Shown here one piece after another: positions 25,149 to 34,289 of a DNA stretch of 64,000 bases. The stretch covers positions 62,001 through 126,000 of the forward strand of contig NZ_AQRA01000009.1 in NCBI RefSeq assembly GCF_000626715.1, written 5' to 3'. Below the pieces are notes generated by a model. That model was not told the DNA's origin. It searched no databases and worked only from the letters and a program-made list of their open reading frames with translations. A program made the translations under genes and the position numbers. How positions within the stretch are numbered: position 1 is the stretch's first letter; each line of letters opens with the position of its first letter. Source of the DNA: Aquimarina atlantica. GTDB taxonomy: Bacteria > Bacteroidota > Bacteroidia > Flavobacteriales > Flavobacteriaceae.

Positions 25149-26336
25149 TTATTTAAAACGATAATTAGTAATGATATTCTTTAATTTATTTTTTAAATCT
25201 TCTCCAGAATCGTATACCATCTGTTCATTAGAAGGGAATGGTACTGATTTTAACCCTAAATATCCTAACAAACCATCTTCCAAAGCTCGTTTATCTCCAT
25301 TGTAATTTGCATAAATATGTTGAAAAATGTATTCGCTTGCAATAGGAAAAGCATCTAGGAGTTGTCTAGTTCTTAAATCTCGATATTGAACATTACCCAC
25401 AACATTGGTAGCTTTAAACTGTGTAAACTCATAATACTCACAATGTACTTTTACCATTCTGTCTACTTTCACCTTTTCACCTTTATCATCAATTACGATT
25501 TCGTCATTTTCATCAAGTAGATACTCCCAACCATCTTTAATCAACTTTTCTTTTTGTAATTGACGCTCCTTAACTTGTTCTGGGGATATATTAATTTCTC
25601 TTAATTCTACTTCCATAGCATAATCATATGGGATAGATTTTTGAGGCTGACTGTGATATACTGTCCATAGATCATTAAGACCATATGTGCCAAAATTGAG
25701 TAAGTCACTTTCTAATCTCTTAGGGATAATAACATTGGTTCTATTCTTCATAGTCACTTTTACAAAATCAGTCCCTTTTTGGTGAGCTTCATCAATCATC
25801 TCTCGCGTATTCTTATAGTTAGGAGTGATTTTATCCAGGTAATTCAAATCTTCATATACTGCTCTAAAATCTGATTTTCTTTTGGCAGAGGTTAATAAAG
25901 CTTTGGCATTATTAAATAAATATTGAGAAAGCTTTTCTTTTGTATTTATAATCTTTTGGTCATAGTTATGTAGTATAAAGTTAGCATTACGACCTTCTTC
26001 AACAAGATATAACGGTAACAGTGGTTTTATACGTTCTTGTCTATTCTTGAGTGACAAGTATGTATTATAAATACGCTCTAGGTTTGCAGGATTTCCTTCT
26101 TTTTCTAAGTAAGCAATAGCGTCGTTATCTCGATCAAGAGCTTTTGCATATGCCTGCTCAAGCATTAAGATAATAGGTTGTTTTCCTTTTTTTTCTTTGT
26201 TTGTCCTAAGCTTGTTTAAAGCAATATTTATGGCTTGATCATAATTTCCTGTGTTAAGTGCCTTTTCAGTTTTCTTAACACTGCTACATGAAAAAATAAT
26301 TGTAGTTGTAAGTAGTAGGAGTAATAGTTTTTTCAT
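25149..26336 (-). CDS. Conserved flavobacterial lipoprotein
   Basis: A 395-residue lipoprotein, with leader and lipobox IIFSCSS (Cys near residue 17). The N-terminal part (20-200) is helical and TPR-like (ALNTGNYDQAINIALNKL, MLEQAYAKALDRDNDAIAYLEK), followed by a beta-rich half with VEVKYRDLRTRQ-type strands (VHCEYYEFTQFKA). I do not recognise a named family. It may be anchored in the outer membrane's inner leaflet. Single gene with no obvious partner. Confidence 0.8.
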   Translation of the reverse strand: MKKLLLLLLTTTIIFSCSSVKKTEKALNTGNYDQAINIALNKLRTNKEKKGKQPIILMLEQAYAKALDRDNDAIAYLEKEGNPANLERIYNTYLSLKNRQERIKPLLPLYLVEEGRNANFILHNYDQKIINTKEKLSQYLFNNAKALLTSAKRKSDFRAVYEDLNYLDKITPNYKNTREMIDEAHQKGTDFVKVTMKNRTNVIIPKRLESDLLNFGTYGLNDLWTVYHSQPQKSIPYDYAMEVELREINISPEQVKERQLQKEKLIKDGWEYLLDENDEIVIDDKGEKVKVDRMVKVHCEYYEFTQFKATNVVGNVQYRDLRTRQLLDAFPIASEYIFQHIYANYNGDKRALEDGLLGYLGLKSVPFPSNEQMVYDSGEDLKNKLKNIITNYRFK

Positions 26337-26389
26337 ATCAATAATATTTTGATTTGGGTATTGAAAACAACTTTGATGCCAAAAGATAA

Positions 26390-26422
26390 TAAAAAAACCT
26401 CGAAAATTATTTTTCCGAGGTT
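26390..26422 (-). terminator. fahA terminator
   Basis: On the minus strand AACCTCG (from 26422) pairs with its complement near 26396-26402, extended by A-T pairs with one bulge, then a run of seven T (26390-26396). It lies 22 bases after the fahA stop. Confidence 0.75.
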
Positions 26423-26443
26423 ATATAATGGTTTGTAGCTTCT

Positions 26444-27724
26444 TTATTTTTTAAACACGGGGAGTAACTTGGTAGAGACTTCACCAAATCCAATTCGAAC
26501 TCCATCTTTTTCGCAATACCCTCTCATGATCACTGTATCATTATCGTCAATAAATTTACGACTGCCTCCTTCATTAAGTTGTAAAGGTTTTTCTCCACGC
26601 CAGCTTAATTCTAACATTGATCCATATGAATCTGGTGTTGGCCCGGATAATGTTCCGCTACCCATAAGATCCCCAGAATTAACAGGACATCCATTTACTG
26701 TATGATGAGTAAGTTGTTGTGCCATTGTCCAGTACATATGCTTAAAATTACTTTTAGAAACTACAGTTTCTACTGCTTTTTCTGGTTGAATGGCAACTTC
26801 TAGATTGATGTCAAAACTCTTTTTTCCTTTATATTGAAGGTAAGGTAGTTGTTCTTTTAAAGGTTTAGGTCCGTCTGTTCTATAAGGTTCTAAGGCATCA
26901 AGAGTCACAATCCATGGGGATATAGATGAAGCAAAGTTTTTACCCAAAAATGGACCTAGCGGCACATATTCCCATTTCTGAATATCTCTTGCGCTCCAGT
27001 CATTAAACAATACCATCCCAAATATATAATCTTCGGCTTCTTCTATAGGAATTGGTTCTCCTAATTGGTTAGCATCGGTAGTAATAAAAGCCATTTCGAG
27101 TTCGAAATCAACTAATCTCGAAGGGCCAAAAATGGGTTCTTTAGCGCCATTGGTTAGTTTTTGACCTTGTGGTCGGTGTATTGGGATACCAGAAGGAATA
27201 ATCGAACTGCTGCGACCGTGATATCCAACAGGCATATGTAGCCAATTAGGAAGCAAAGCATTCTCGGGATCTCTAAACATTTTTCCTACGTTAGTTGCAT
27301 GTTCGATACTACTATAAAAATCAGTATAATCTCCAATCCTAACAGGTAATTGCATTTCGATTTCATCTAGAGAGAACAAAACCTCTTGCCTGTGTTTTTC
27401 ATTATTTTTTAAGGAATTGTTTTTGGCATCAAAAATTTCAGCAATTCTATTACGAACTAATCTCCATGTCTTTTTACCATCAGAAATAAAATCATTTAAA
27501 GAATCCTGTAAAAAAATATCATCTGTTAATGGGATTCCATCAAAATAACCGAGTTGATGTAGTGCTCCCAGGTCAATAGCAGTATCACCAATTCTGGTTC
27601 CTATAGTAATAATATCATCTCGGGTAAGAAATACGCCAAAAGGAATATTTTGTATAGGAAAATCCGTATTAGGAAATGTTTCAATCCATGTCTTTCTATC
27701 TGGATAATTTGCAGTTATGGGCAT
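26444..27724 (-). CDS. fahA: Fumarylacetoacetase
   Basis: A 426-residue FAH enzyme that splits fumarylacetoacetate to fumarate and acetoacetate in tyrosine breakdown. It has the N-terminal SH3-like domain (about 15-120) and the C-terminal FAH beta domain with YTDFYSSIEHATNVGKMFRD, including the catalytic His and metal-binding Asp, PVGYHGRSSSI, FELEMAFI and DWSARDIQKWEY, with GSGTLSGP near the end. Length and layout match eukaryote-like type II enzymes. Its own promoter has a perfect -7 box. The rest of the tyrosine pathway is not in the window. Confidence 0.97.
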   Translation of the reverse strand: MPITANYPDRKTWIETFPNTDFPIQNIPFGVFLTRDDIITIGTRIGDTAIDLGALHQLGYFDGIPLTDDIFLQDSLNDFISDGKKTWRLVRNRIAEIFDAKNNSLKNNEKHRQEVLFSLDEIEMQLPVRIGDYTDFYSSIEHATNVGKMFRDPENALLPNWLHMPVGYHGRSSSIIPSGIPIHRPQGQKLTNGAKEPIFGPSRLVDFELEMAFITTDANQLGEPIPIEEAEDYIFGMVLFNDWSARDIQKWEYVPLGPFLGKNFASSISPWIVTLDALEPYRTDGPKPLKEQLPYLQYKGKKSFDINLEVAIQPEKAVETVVSKSNFKHMYWTMAQQLTHHTVNGCPVNSGDLMGSGTLSGPTPDSYGSMLELSWRGEKPLQLNEGGSRKFIDDNDTVIMRGYCEKDGVRIGFGEVSTKLLPVFKK

Positions 27725-28066
27725 TATTGTTCTTTTATAGGTTGTTGGTAATTTTTATGATCAAATATATAATTTTCGAATGGTTATAAGTTTTTAATTA
27801 TGTGAAAAATAATTAAAATAATGATAAGATATGTTATTAATAGTACAATACCAAGGTTAGATTACTTATTTGTTGTGTTTTTTGAAACCCAGAAATGTTT
27901 TACTTCATAATATTTGATGGGTATTAATGCAAAATTATCAGTGATTTATGGTAGGAAACATGAATTTAAAAAAAGAACAAGATGTTCTTATTTATTAGAA
28001 GCTATTTACATCGATTTAAGGAATGGATTTCCTATTTTTACGCCTTTATTAACAAATAATCAATTC
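27725..28066. promoter_or_regulatory. Divergent intergenic region between fahA and glyA
   Basis: This 342-base gap carries promoters for both sides. For fahA the minus-strand box TATATTTG (27762-27769) is 37 bases before the start and matches TAnnTTTG. For glyA a weaker TAATATTTG occurs at about 27906-27914, which would leave a 146-base untranslated leader. Within that leader, AAGAACA (27973-27979) and its complement (27983-27989) make a 7-bp hairpin that, read on the minus strand, is followed by seven T. A regulatory leader is possible. Upstream in-frame codons to 27914 do not look like GlyA. Confidence 0.5.
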
Positions 28067-29341
28067 ATGCAACGCGACGAACAAATTTTTGATTTAATTC
28101 AGGACGAAAAAGAACGTCAAATCAACGGATTAGAACTTATTGCTTCAGAAAACTTTGTGAGTGAACAAGTAATGGAAGCTGCTGGGTCTGTACTGACTAA
28201 TAAATATGCCGAAGGATATCCAGGCAAACGCTATTATGGGGGATGTGCCGTAGTAGACGTTATAGAACAGATTGCTATTGATAGAGCTAAAGAATTGTTT
28301 GGCGCAGCATATGCTAATGTGCAACCTCATTCTGGTTCACAAGCTAATACAGCAGTATATCATGCATGTCTTAAACCAGGTGATAAAATATTAGGTTTTG
28401 ATCTTTCTCATGGAGGACATTTGACTCATGGCTCACCAGTTAACTTTTCTGGTAAGTTATATAATCCTGTTTTTTATGGAGTAGAGAAGGAAACTGGAAG
28501 GTTAAATTATGATAAGATTCAGGAAATCGCTACAGCAGAAAAACCACAGTTGATTATTGCAGGAGCTTCTGCTTATTCGCGAGAGATTGATTATAAAAGA
28601 TTTAGAGAGATAGCAGATAGTGTAGGAGCCATTCTTTTTGCAGATATTGCTCATCCTGCCGGGTTAATTGCTAAAGGAATAATCTCTGATCCTGTACCAC
28701 ATTGCCATGTAGTGACTACGACAACTCATAAAACACTACGAGGACCACGAGGAGGCCTTATTTTGATGGGAGAAGATTTTGAAAACCCATTTGGAATTAC
28801 CTTAAAAAATGGTAAAAAACGAATGATGTCCTCAATATTTGATAGTGCTGTATTTCCTGGTAATCAAGGAGGACCATTAGAGCATATTATTGCGGCAAAG
28901 GCAATCGCATTTGGAGAAGCGCTAACAGATGAGTTTTTGCATTATATCGTACAGGTAAAGAAAAATGCAGCAGTTATGGCCGAAGCATTTGTGAAGAAAG
29001 GATATGAAGTCATTTCTGGAGGTACCGATAATCATATGATGCTAATCGATTTACGAAATAAAGGAGTGACAGGTAAACAGGCAGAAGAGGCATTGGGTGT
29101 TGCAGAAATTACGGTAAATAAAAATATGGTTCCGTTTGATGATAAGTCCCCTTTTGTAACATCAGGAATTCGCATTGGTGTAGCAGCAGTTACTACTCGA
29201 GGATTAAGAGAAGATGATATGATCGCTATTGTAGAATTGATCGATCAGGTAATCCAAAATGTTGAAAATGAAGAAAAACTACATGCGATAGCAGATGATG
29301 TAAATGCAATGATGGCAGATAAGCCTTTATTTGTGGGATAA
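28067..29341 (+). CDS. glyA: Serine hydroxymethyltransferase
   Basis: A 424-residue PLP enzyme that converts serine and tetrahydrofolate to glycine and methylene-tetrahydrofolate. The ATG at 28067 (MQRDEQIFDLIQDEKERQ) gives the usual N-terminus; the ORF continues 51 codons upstream without similarity. Motifs: LELIASENFVS, YAEGYPGKRYYGGC, SGSQAN, DLSHGGHLTHG, the PLP Lys region TTTTHKTLRGPRGG, and the C-terminal TSGIRIGVAAVTTRG. It is the main one-carbon donor enzyme. Followed by a strong terminator. Confidence 0.97.
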   Translation: MQRDEQIFDLIQDEKERQINGLELIASENFVSEQVMEAAGSVLTNKYAEGYPGKRYYGGCAVVDVIEQIAIDRAKELFGAAYANVQPHSGSQANTAVYHACLKPGDKILGFDLSHGGHLTHGSPVNFSGKLYNPVFYGVEKETGRLNYDKIQEIATAEKPQLIIAGASAYSREIDYKRFREIADSVGAILFADIAHPAGLIAKGIISDPVPHCHVVTTTTHKTLRGPRGGLILMGEDFENPFGITLKNGKKRMMSSIFDSAVFPGNQGGPLEHIIAAKAIAFGEALTDEFLHYIVQVKKNAAVMAEAFVKKGYEVISGGTDNHMMLIDLRNKGVTGKQAEEALGVAEITVNKNMVPFDDKSPFVTSGIRIGVAAVTTRGLREDDMIAIVELIDQVIQNVENEEKLHAIADDVNAMMADKPLFVG

Positions 29342-29425
29342 TTCTTTATTAAATTGGTTTTAACTCAGTTTTTTGTAATATCAAAAAAAGTGTAAACCAG
29401 TTTGTTTCAAATACAAGATTAAAAG

Positions 29426-29463
29426 AAAGTGTACTGCCATGCTATATGACAGTGCACTTTTTG
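29426..29463 (+). terminator. glyA terminator
   Basis: AAAGTGTACTG (29426-29436) pairs with 29450-29460 (one U-G wobble), an 11-bp stem with a 13-base loop followed by a T-run. It is about 85 bases after the glyA stop. Confidence 0.8.
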
Positions 29464-29503
29464 ATTATATTGTTATCATAAAACTTTTATTTACCGAATT
29501 ATC

Positions 29504-30229
29504 ATGTATATACGTCATGTCCAGATTTTATTCTATGTATTACTTACATTATCTGGTTGTAGTAATCTAACGTCCAAACCATCAGAAGAAAGTGAACAAA
29601 AGGAAAACGTAGAAAAGGAGATTGAAGGTGTTGAAAAAATAAAAGATACCCTAAATATTCGTGAAACTCCAAGTATAGAAGGACGTTATGATCTTGTAGA
29701 TGGATATGCTTTTTTTCGGGATACCGTACATAATCATCCTGTATATAAGGCTATATTGCTGGTAGAAAGAATTTCGGATCAAGATTTTGGTTTTATTATA
29801 GTAAGAAAAGTACATGGGCTTAGTCCTGTTGGGGAGTATGGAATTTTATCGTACCATAAGGATCGGTTTTATATGAAAAATATAGACTATACAAACAAAA
29901 GAATATATTATACAAATGGTATGGATATAAAAATTAAGGATAGTTTATTGCATACTATTAGATATGTTTCAAATGCGACAGAATATGATATCTGGAAAAA
30001 ATCTGATCCAAAGTCAAATGTTTATGTATCTCTTCGTAAAACATTACAGAGAGAAAAAGAAGAGTATGCTAATTTTTATAACAAGATATCTAATGATCCC
30101 GAGTTAACAGGAAGAGAAGAGTTTATTTATTATGAATCGGGAAAACGATATATCAAAAATGATTCTATATTTCAAAAGAAATGGAAACATTATACTACTA
30201 ACAATTCTTATGGTCTTAAAAACAGGTAA
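29504..30229 (+). CDS. Hypothetical lipoprotein
   Basis: A 241-residue lipoprotein with lipobox TLSGCSN (Cys about residue 19). A linker rich in E and K (about 25-50) precedes a beta-rich domain, starting EGRYDLVDGYAFFRDTVHNH and LLVERISDQDFGFIIV, with a helical end. No family is recognised. The stop is 6 bases from the convergent AhpD-like gene. No neighbour suggests a role. Confidence 0.72.
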   Translation: MYIRHVQILFYVLLTLSGCSNLTSKPSEESEQKENVEKEIEGVEKIKDTLNIRETPSIEGRYDLVDGYAFFRDTVHNHPVYKAILLVERISDQDFGFIIVRKVHGLSPVGEYGILSYHKDRFYMKNIDYTNKRIYYTNGMDIKIKDSLLHTIRYVSNATEYDIWKKSDPKSNVYVSLRKTLQREKEEYANFYNKISNDPELTGREEFIYYESGKRYIKNDSIFQKKWKHYTTNNSYGLKNR

Positions 30230-30235
30230 TAATAT

Positions 30236-30841
30236 TCAGGAATGACTCCAGTTCTGGGCGTCATCACTATCATTAGGTGAAAGCCCAATAATATCTCCAT
30301 CAGTATTAACTCCTAAACCAACTACGGTCCTGTTTACATAATTAAAATAACTTACCACCTGGTTGATTTCTAGAATCTCACCATCAGATAAATTTTGATC
30401 CCTAAGATTATGAATATCTGATTCGGTAATAGTATGATGGGATAACGTTAACTTCTTAGCATATTGAAGACCTGCCAAATATTGATATTTAAAATGATTT
30501 TGCAATTCATCTTTGGATAAGCAGGATAAAATTTCCTGAAATTTGGTATCATCATTCAATAGCCGTTTTAATCCAGCCGAGTGATGATCTACACAATAGC
30601 TACATTGATTAAGACTACTTACATATACACCAAGAGTCTCTAAGTACCATTTGGGCAATGTATTATTAGAGTTGTGTAATACATTTTTATATAAACCCAT
30701 ATGACCTACCAGAGTATGTGGTCGTAAACTATGTATAGATAATACATTATCTACGTTATTATCCGGGCCTTTAATACGGTCATAGATTTTTTTTAATTGA
30801 CCAGTTGCATCGGTATATGATATTTCTTTAATCCAACTCAT
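30236..30841 (-). CDS. AhpD-like/carboxymuconolactone decarboxylase family protein
   Basis: A 201-residue helical protein with the motif CSYCVDHHSAGLKRLL at about residue 80, a C-x-x-C plus His as in AhpD-like peroxidase partners of the carboxymuconolactone decarboxylase fold. The Cys pair and His point to redox activity toward peroxides; decarboxylation is not implied. It sits 2 bases downstream of lspA, so it is cotranscribed with it, although the functions are unrelated. Confidence 0.85.
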   Translation of the reverse strand: MSWIKEISYTDATGQLKKIYDRIKGPDNNVDNVLSIHSLRPHTLVGHMGLYKNVLHNSNNTLPKWYLETLGVYVSSLNQCSYCVDHHSAGLKRLLNDDTKFQEILSCLSKDELQNHFKYQYLAGLQYAKKLTLSHHTITESDIHNLRDQNLSDGEILEINQVVSYFNYVNRTVVGLGVNTDGDIIGLSPNDSDDAQNWSHS

Positions 30842-30843
30842 TG

Positions 30844-31359
30844 TTATTGAATTTTTTCTTTAAAAATAGTTCCTTTTTTATTAAAAAAAGTAGTGATTAA
30901 AACCAAAATTGAACCTAAAAAAATCGAAACATCAGCAAGGTTAAATATTTCGGTTTTTATGATTCCTAAATCTAAAATCAAAAAATCAGTTACCGATCCA
31001 TATACAATACGATCAAAAAGATTTCCGATTCCGCCACCAATAATAAAAGCAAAACCTATGATTGTTTCTCTAGAATAATTTGTCTTGATCAATATCTGCC
31101 TTAATAATAGTAATAGCACTAGTATTGGAAGAATTTGTAATAAAAGTACTTTTAAGATCGGAGCCAAATCTGCCCCCAAGCTATAAGCAGCACCAGTATT
31201 TTCGACTTTTGTTAATACAAAACTATTCTTAAAAACCTCTATGCGCTCATAAGGCTCGATCGTTTGCCGAACAACATTCTTTGAAATCTGATCACAACTA
31301 ATGTTTAATAAAACCAGAGAAAGAATGAGTATAATTCTTATTTTTCTTGTAATCTTCAT
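30844..31359 (-). CDS. lspA: Lipoprotein signal peptidase (signal peptidase II)
   Basis: A 171-residue membrane aspartyl peptidase that removes signal peptides of lipoproteins. Four membrane segments are visible (about 8-24, 62-85, 98-118, 140-160). The catalytic Asp pair is in GGIGNLFDRI and in GSVTDFL, and the NTGAAYS motif lies in the first extracytoplasmic region. Many lipoproteins in this window depend on it. The AhpD-like gene follows after 2 bases. Confidence 0.96.
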   Translation of the reverse strand: MKITRKIRIILILSLVLLNISCDQISKNVVRQTIEPYERIEVFKNSFVLTKVENTGAAYSLGADLAPILKVLLLQILPILVLLLLLRQILIKTNYSRETIIGFAFIIGGGIGNLFDRIVYGSVTDFLILDLGIIKTEIFNLADVSIFLGSILVLITTFFNKKGTIFKEKIQ

Positions 31360-31411
31360 GTGTACAATCGCAGTAAGTGTTTTTCAAATGTAATAGAAAC
31401 TTCAGACTATC

Positions 31412-31945
31412 TTAGTGTTTCCAGTATTTTTTATATTCAGAAATAGAAAATGCAGCATCATAATTATCCTTAGTAATGGTTTTATTTTCATCAGAATCAT
31501 AATCGATCAATATTTTCCAGCTTTGATCTTCCATCTTTAATACAACATGAAATTGACCATAGGAGTATTTTGTCTGATTATTGTCATCAATATAAGTAAC
31601 TCTGTAAATTCCTCGATCAGAAACAAGGGAATCAGAATACACTCTTTCAAATAATCTAAAATCAATTGGAGCAGGTTTTTGGGAAGGAGCACTCCATCGT
31701 TTTTGATACCCTTTTAAATAAGTACCTGCTTTTTTAATTTCGCCACCATTTCCCGAAATTCGAATCATCTCTTTGCTATGTATAGAAGCAAATAAGTCAT
31801 AATCTAAAGTCTTAAAGGCTTTAGAGAATTTACCATACATATCTGCATTGATTTTTTTATGTATAGCATCTTCTTGCGCAATGGTTACATGTATAAACGA
31901 CAGAAAGGCGACTAGTACTATAGGTATAATTTTAAATTTTGACAT
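31412..31945 (-). CDS. Secreted NTF2-like (SnoaL-type) protein
   Basis: A 177-residue protein with a signal peptide (1-23, TIAQ-ED). The mature part resembles a SnoaL/DUF4440-type cone fold: helix INADMYGKFSKAFKTLDYDLFASIHSKEMIRI, a kinked region, and beta strands (GQFHVVLKMEDQSWKILIDYDSDEN). Secreted SnoaL-like proteins of this kind have no established reaction. It follows the acetyltransferase by 16 bases and is probably cotranscribed. Confidence 0.8.
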   Translation of the reverse strand: MSKFKIIPIVLVAFLSFIHVTIAQEDAIHKKINADMYGKFSKAFKTLDYDLFASIHSKEMIRISGNGGEIKKAGTYLKGYQKRWSAPSQKPAPIDFRLFERVYSDSLVSDRGIYRVTYIDDNNQTKYSYGQFHVVLKMEDQSWKILIDYDSDENKTITKDNYDAAFSISEYKKYWKH

Positions 31946-31961
31946 GGTAATGGTTTTTTGA

Positions 31962-32504
31962 TTATTCTAACACTCTTTTTCGTTCATATAACACACAACA
32001 TTTCAATCGCTCATCATCTAATAATTTTGGGTGCTCAAAAGTTTCGATTTGTTGCATCCCAATCTTTTTCATAATTAATTCTGATTTTACATTAATTGCC
32101 GGTGCTACAGAGTAAATTTTGTCTAGCTCAATTGTATTAAAGCCAAAATCTAAACAAGCTTTGGCACCTTCTGTAGCATATCCTTTGTTCCAGATACTTT
32201 TTTTGAGTCGCCAACCGATATCTACAAAGGAGCCTAATTTTTCTAAATAAGTTTGTTCACACAAACCTATAAATCCTATACACTCGGCATTATCCAACAG
32301 ATCCACAGCAAAATAACAAAAACCTTTTTCTGCATACATTTCCTGCATTCTCATAATAAATGCTTTGGTATCTTCTTTTGATGGTTGGTAAGGAAAAAAC
32401 TCCATCACATCATCATCGGTATTGATTTTGGCTAATGTTTCTAAGTCATCGAGAGTCCAATTACGGAAACCTAATCGTTGAGAGGTAAAAATGTATGAAT
32501 TCAT
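31962..32504 (-). CDS. GNAT-family (RimJ/RimL-like) N-acetyltransferase
   Basis: A 180-residue acetyltransferase; the ATG at 32504 (MNSYIFTSQRLGFRNWTLDD) is preferred over an upstream frame start. Family marks are RLGFRNWTLDDLETLAKI at the start, WRLKKSIWNKGYATEGAKACLDFGF for acetyl-CoA binding and MKKIGMQQIETFEH at the end. RimL-type acetyltransferases modify N-termini or small molecules; the substrate is unknown. Upstream of the secreted SnoaL-like gene with a 16-base gap. Confidence 0.9.
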   Translation of the reverse strand: MNSYIFTSQRLGFRNWTLDDLETLAKINTDDDVMEFFPYQPSKEDTKAFIMRMQEMYAEKGFCYFAVDLLDNAECIGFIGLCEQTYLEKLGSFVDIGWRLKKSIWNKGYATEGAKACLDFGFNTIELDKIYSVAPAINVKSELIMKKIGMQQIETFEHPKLLDDERLKCCVLYERKRVLE

Positions 32505-32633
32505 TGTATAAACTGAAAATAGATTATAAATTTTCGTTTTTATAAACGTATTCAAATGTAATGATTTGTTGCCTTTATTGTTTAAGTTTCGAAAATTCTT
32601 AGCATGAATTGAGTTTAATACGTACTGAAATAG

Positions 32634-32675
32634 AAAACTGCTCGTATTTGCCTATGATAAAATAAGAGCAGTTTT
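32634..32675. terminator. Hairpin after the cytochrome-type lipoprotein gene
   Basis: AAAACTGCTC (32634-32643) and its complement (32666-32675) form a perfect 10-bp stem, extended by a few A-T pairs. It lies 16 bases after the stop of the minus-strand cytochrome gene and ends in a T-run. It also lies upstream of the acetyltransferase. Confidence 0.7.
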
Positions 32676-32690
32676 AATTGAATATGAGAA

Positions 32691-34139
32691 TTATCCTTTT
32701 TTCATAAACTGTTCGTTAAATTCTTTGATTTTTAATGTATTAATCTCATCATGAGTTTTCCCTGCTCCATGTTGCAGATAAGCATTAAAGATGTGACTTA
32801 AGTATAACGGTGATTTAGCTTTATCTTCATTAAAATTCTCTGAGTTGTGACAAACAAAACAATTAACCAGGTTATTTACAGTAATGTCATGTACATCGCT
32901 CTGAAAAGTTTGTGTATAGGTTTCCATAGTAAGGTTAGAAAGATTTAAAGATCCTTTTGCAATAGATCCTTTTGTAGCATGAGATATGTTACCAGCTAAT
33001 TTTTGGATGGTGTCTGCTTGTTTTTGAGGAGGAAGCCCATCGGTGTCGATCCAAATGCCTCCGTTATAAAAATAGTTTTTCCATACATCTTTAAGCTTAG
33101 CAGCAACACAAGAATTAAGGTTTTTTATATTATCATAATTTTCTGGCTCTTTCTGGCTGGTTTCCATAAAACCGTTACCCTGTGTTCTCGGAACTCCAAA
33201 TTCGAAAAGTGTAAAAGCTTTATTGGGTTCTTTGGGTTGATTACCACTCCATGTAATTCCGTCTAGAGATGAGGTAGTTCCTTTACCATATAATAATTTT
33301 TCATCGGGAGAAGATACTGTATTGGTATTCCAATCATAGTAAGGTGCCATATCATTATGTTCAAAAGTTGCCCATATAAATTCTGGATGATTTATGACAA
33401 CCCCAACGACATGCATTCCTAATAAAGCAACATCACTTTTAACATATGTACCATTTTCGTAGATAGCTGCTTTGGTTTGGTAATATGTCGAAAGCTTATC
33501 TGTTGGTATTGCACTGGTTTTTACCCACGAAACTTTTAACTCTAATGAGCCTATGGGAAATGTTTCGGTATTATTATGAGGAATGGATCCATCCAGAATA
33601 GCGGTTTTAAAATGATCTGCAGCAACTTTTAAGGTATCGCTGATATGAATAGAGTAATAAACCGTATCAGATTTACTTATGCTCGAATTAAATTGAGGAT
33701 TGGTTTTTAAAACACCATCAGAACCAGCTTGTTCTATATCCTTAAGCACTAAAGATAATCCTGATTGAGGTTCTACAGGAATCATTAAATCGCTAACTTG
33801 TATTAACTTATTTTCGAAAACAGTTGTTCCATTATCTGGTTTGGTTAACCATAAGAACTTTTGCCAGGACCATTGTTGAAAAATACAATTTGTTGTACTA
33901 GTGGTATCAAATGGACTTCCTTTTCCTTCTTCTGGAGGAGGTGTTTGAGTGTGAGGAAACCATGTAGGTTCGCAATTACAATCGTTATTTTTTTTCTCTA
34001 CATTTTCATAAGCAACAGGTTGTTGATCAGTCTTTTCTTTTTTGTCTGTTTTGTCTGTTTTGCAAGAAATAACAATAACGAAGATTAAAAGACAAGCCAC
34101 TAATAAAGAACTTGCTAGATTGGCAAATTTAGTTTTCAT
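32691..34139 (-). CDS. Single-haem c-type cytochrome lipoprotein, otherwise unknown
   Basis: A 482-residue protein with a lipoprotein leader (VIVISCKTD, Cys about 26). A Lys/Asp-rich linker (27-50) is followed by a large unknown domain with three Cys near 53-80 (DCNCEP, TNCIFQQW) and strong aromatic marks (FQQWSWQKFLWLTKP). Near the C-terminus a CxxCH haem site is present (NCFVCHNSENF, about 437-442). I recognise no named family for the large domain. It probably transfers electrons or senses redox state at the periplasmic face. Single gene. Confidence 0.78.
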   Translation of the reverse strand: MKTKFANLASSLLVACLLIFVIVISCKTDKTDKKEKTDQQPVAYENVEKKNNDCNCEPTWFPHTQTPPPEEGKGSPFDTTSTTNCIFQQWSWQKFLWLTKPDNGTTVFENKLIQVSDLMIPVEPQSGLSLVLKDIEQAGSDGVLKTNPQFNSSISKSDTVYYSIHISDTLKVAADHFKTAILDGSIPHNNTETFPIGSLELKVSWVKTSAIPTDKLSTYYQTKAAIYENGTYVKSDVALLGMHVVGVVINHPEFIWATFEHNDMAPYYDWNTNTVSSPDEKLLYGKGTTSSLDGITWSGNQPKEPNKAFTLFEFGVPRTQGNGFMETSQKEPENYDNIKNLNSCVAAKLKDVWKNYFYNGGIWIDTDGLPPQKQADTIQKLAGNISHATKGSIAKGSLNLSNLTMETYTQTFQSDVHDITVNNLVNCFVCHNSENFNEDKAKSPLYLSHIFNAYLQHGAGKTHDEINTLKIKEFNEQFMKKG

Positions 34140-34289
34140 TTGTGCAAAGTGTTAGTTAGTAAAAAGTTACTATTTCAAATCTAACTTTTATCGCAATTGT
34201 TTCCTATAAGTAAAAATACGGTTTTTAGTATCTCTATATGTAAGATGTTAAAAGGTACTAATGAAGAATGATAATATTATAAATCAATT

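Noticed and set aside
27914..28066. 51-codon N-terminal extension of glyA
   Set aside because: Not similar to GlyA; ATG 28067 gives the standard N-terminus.
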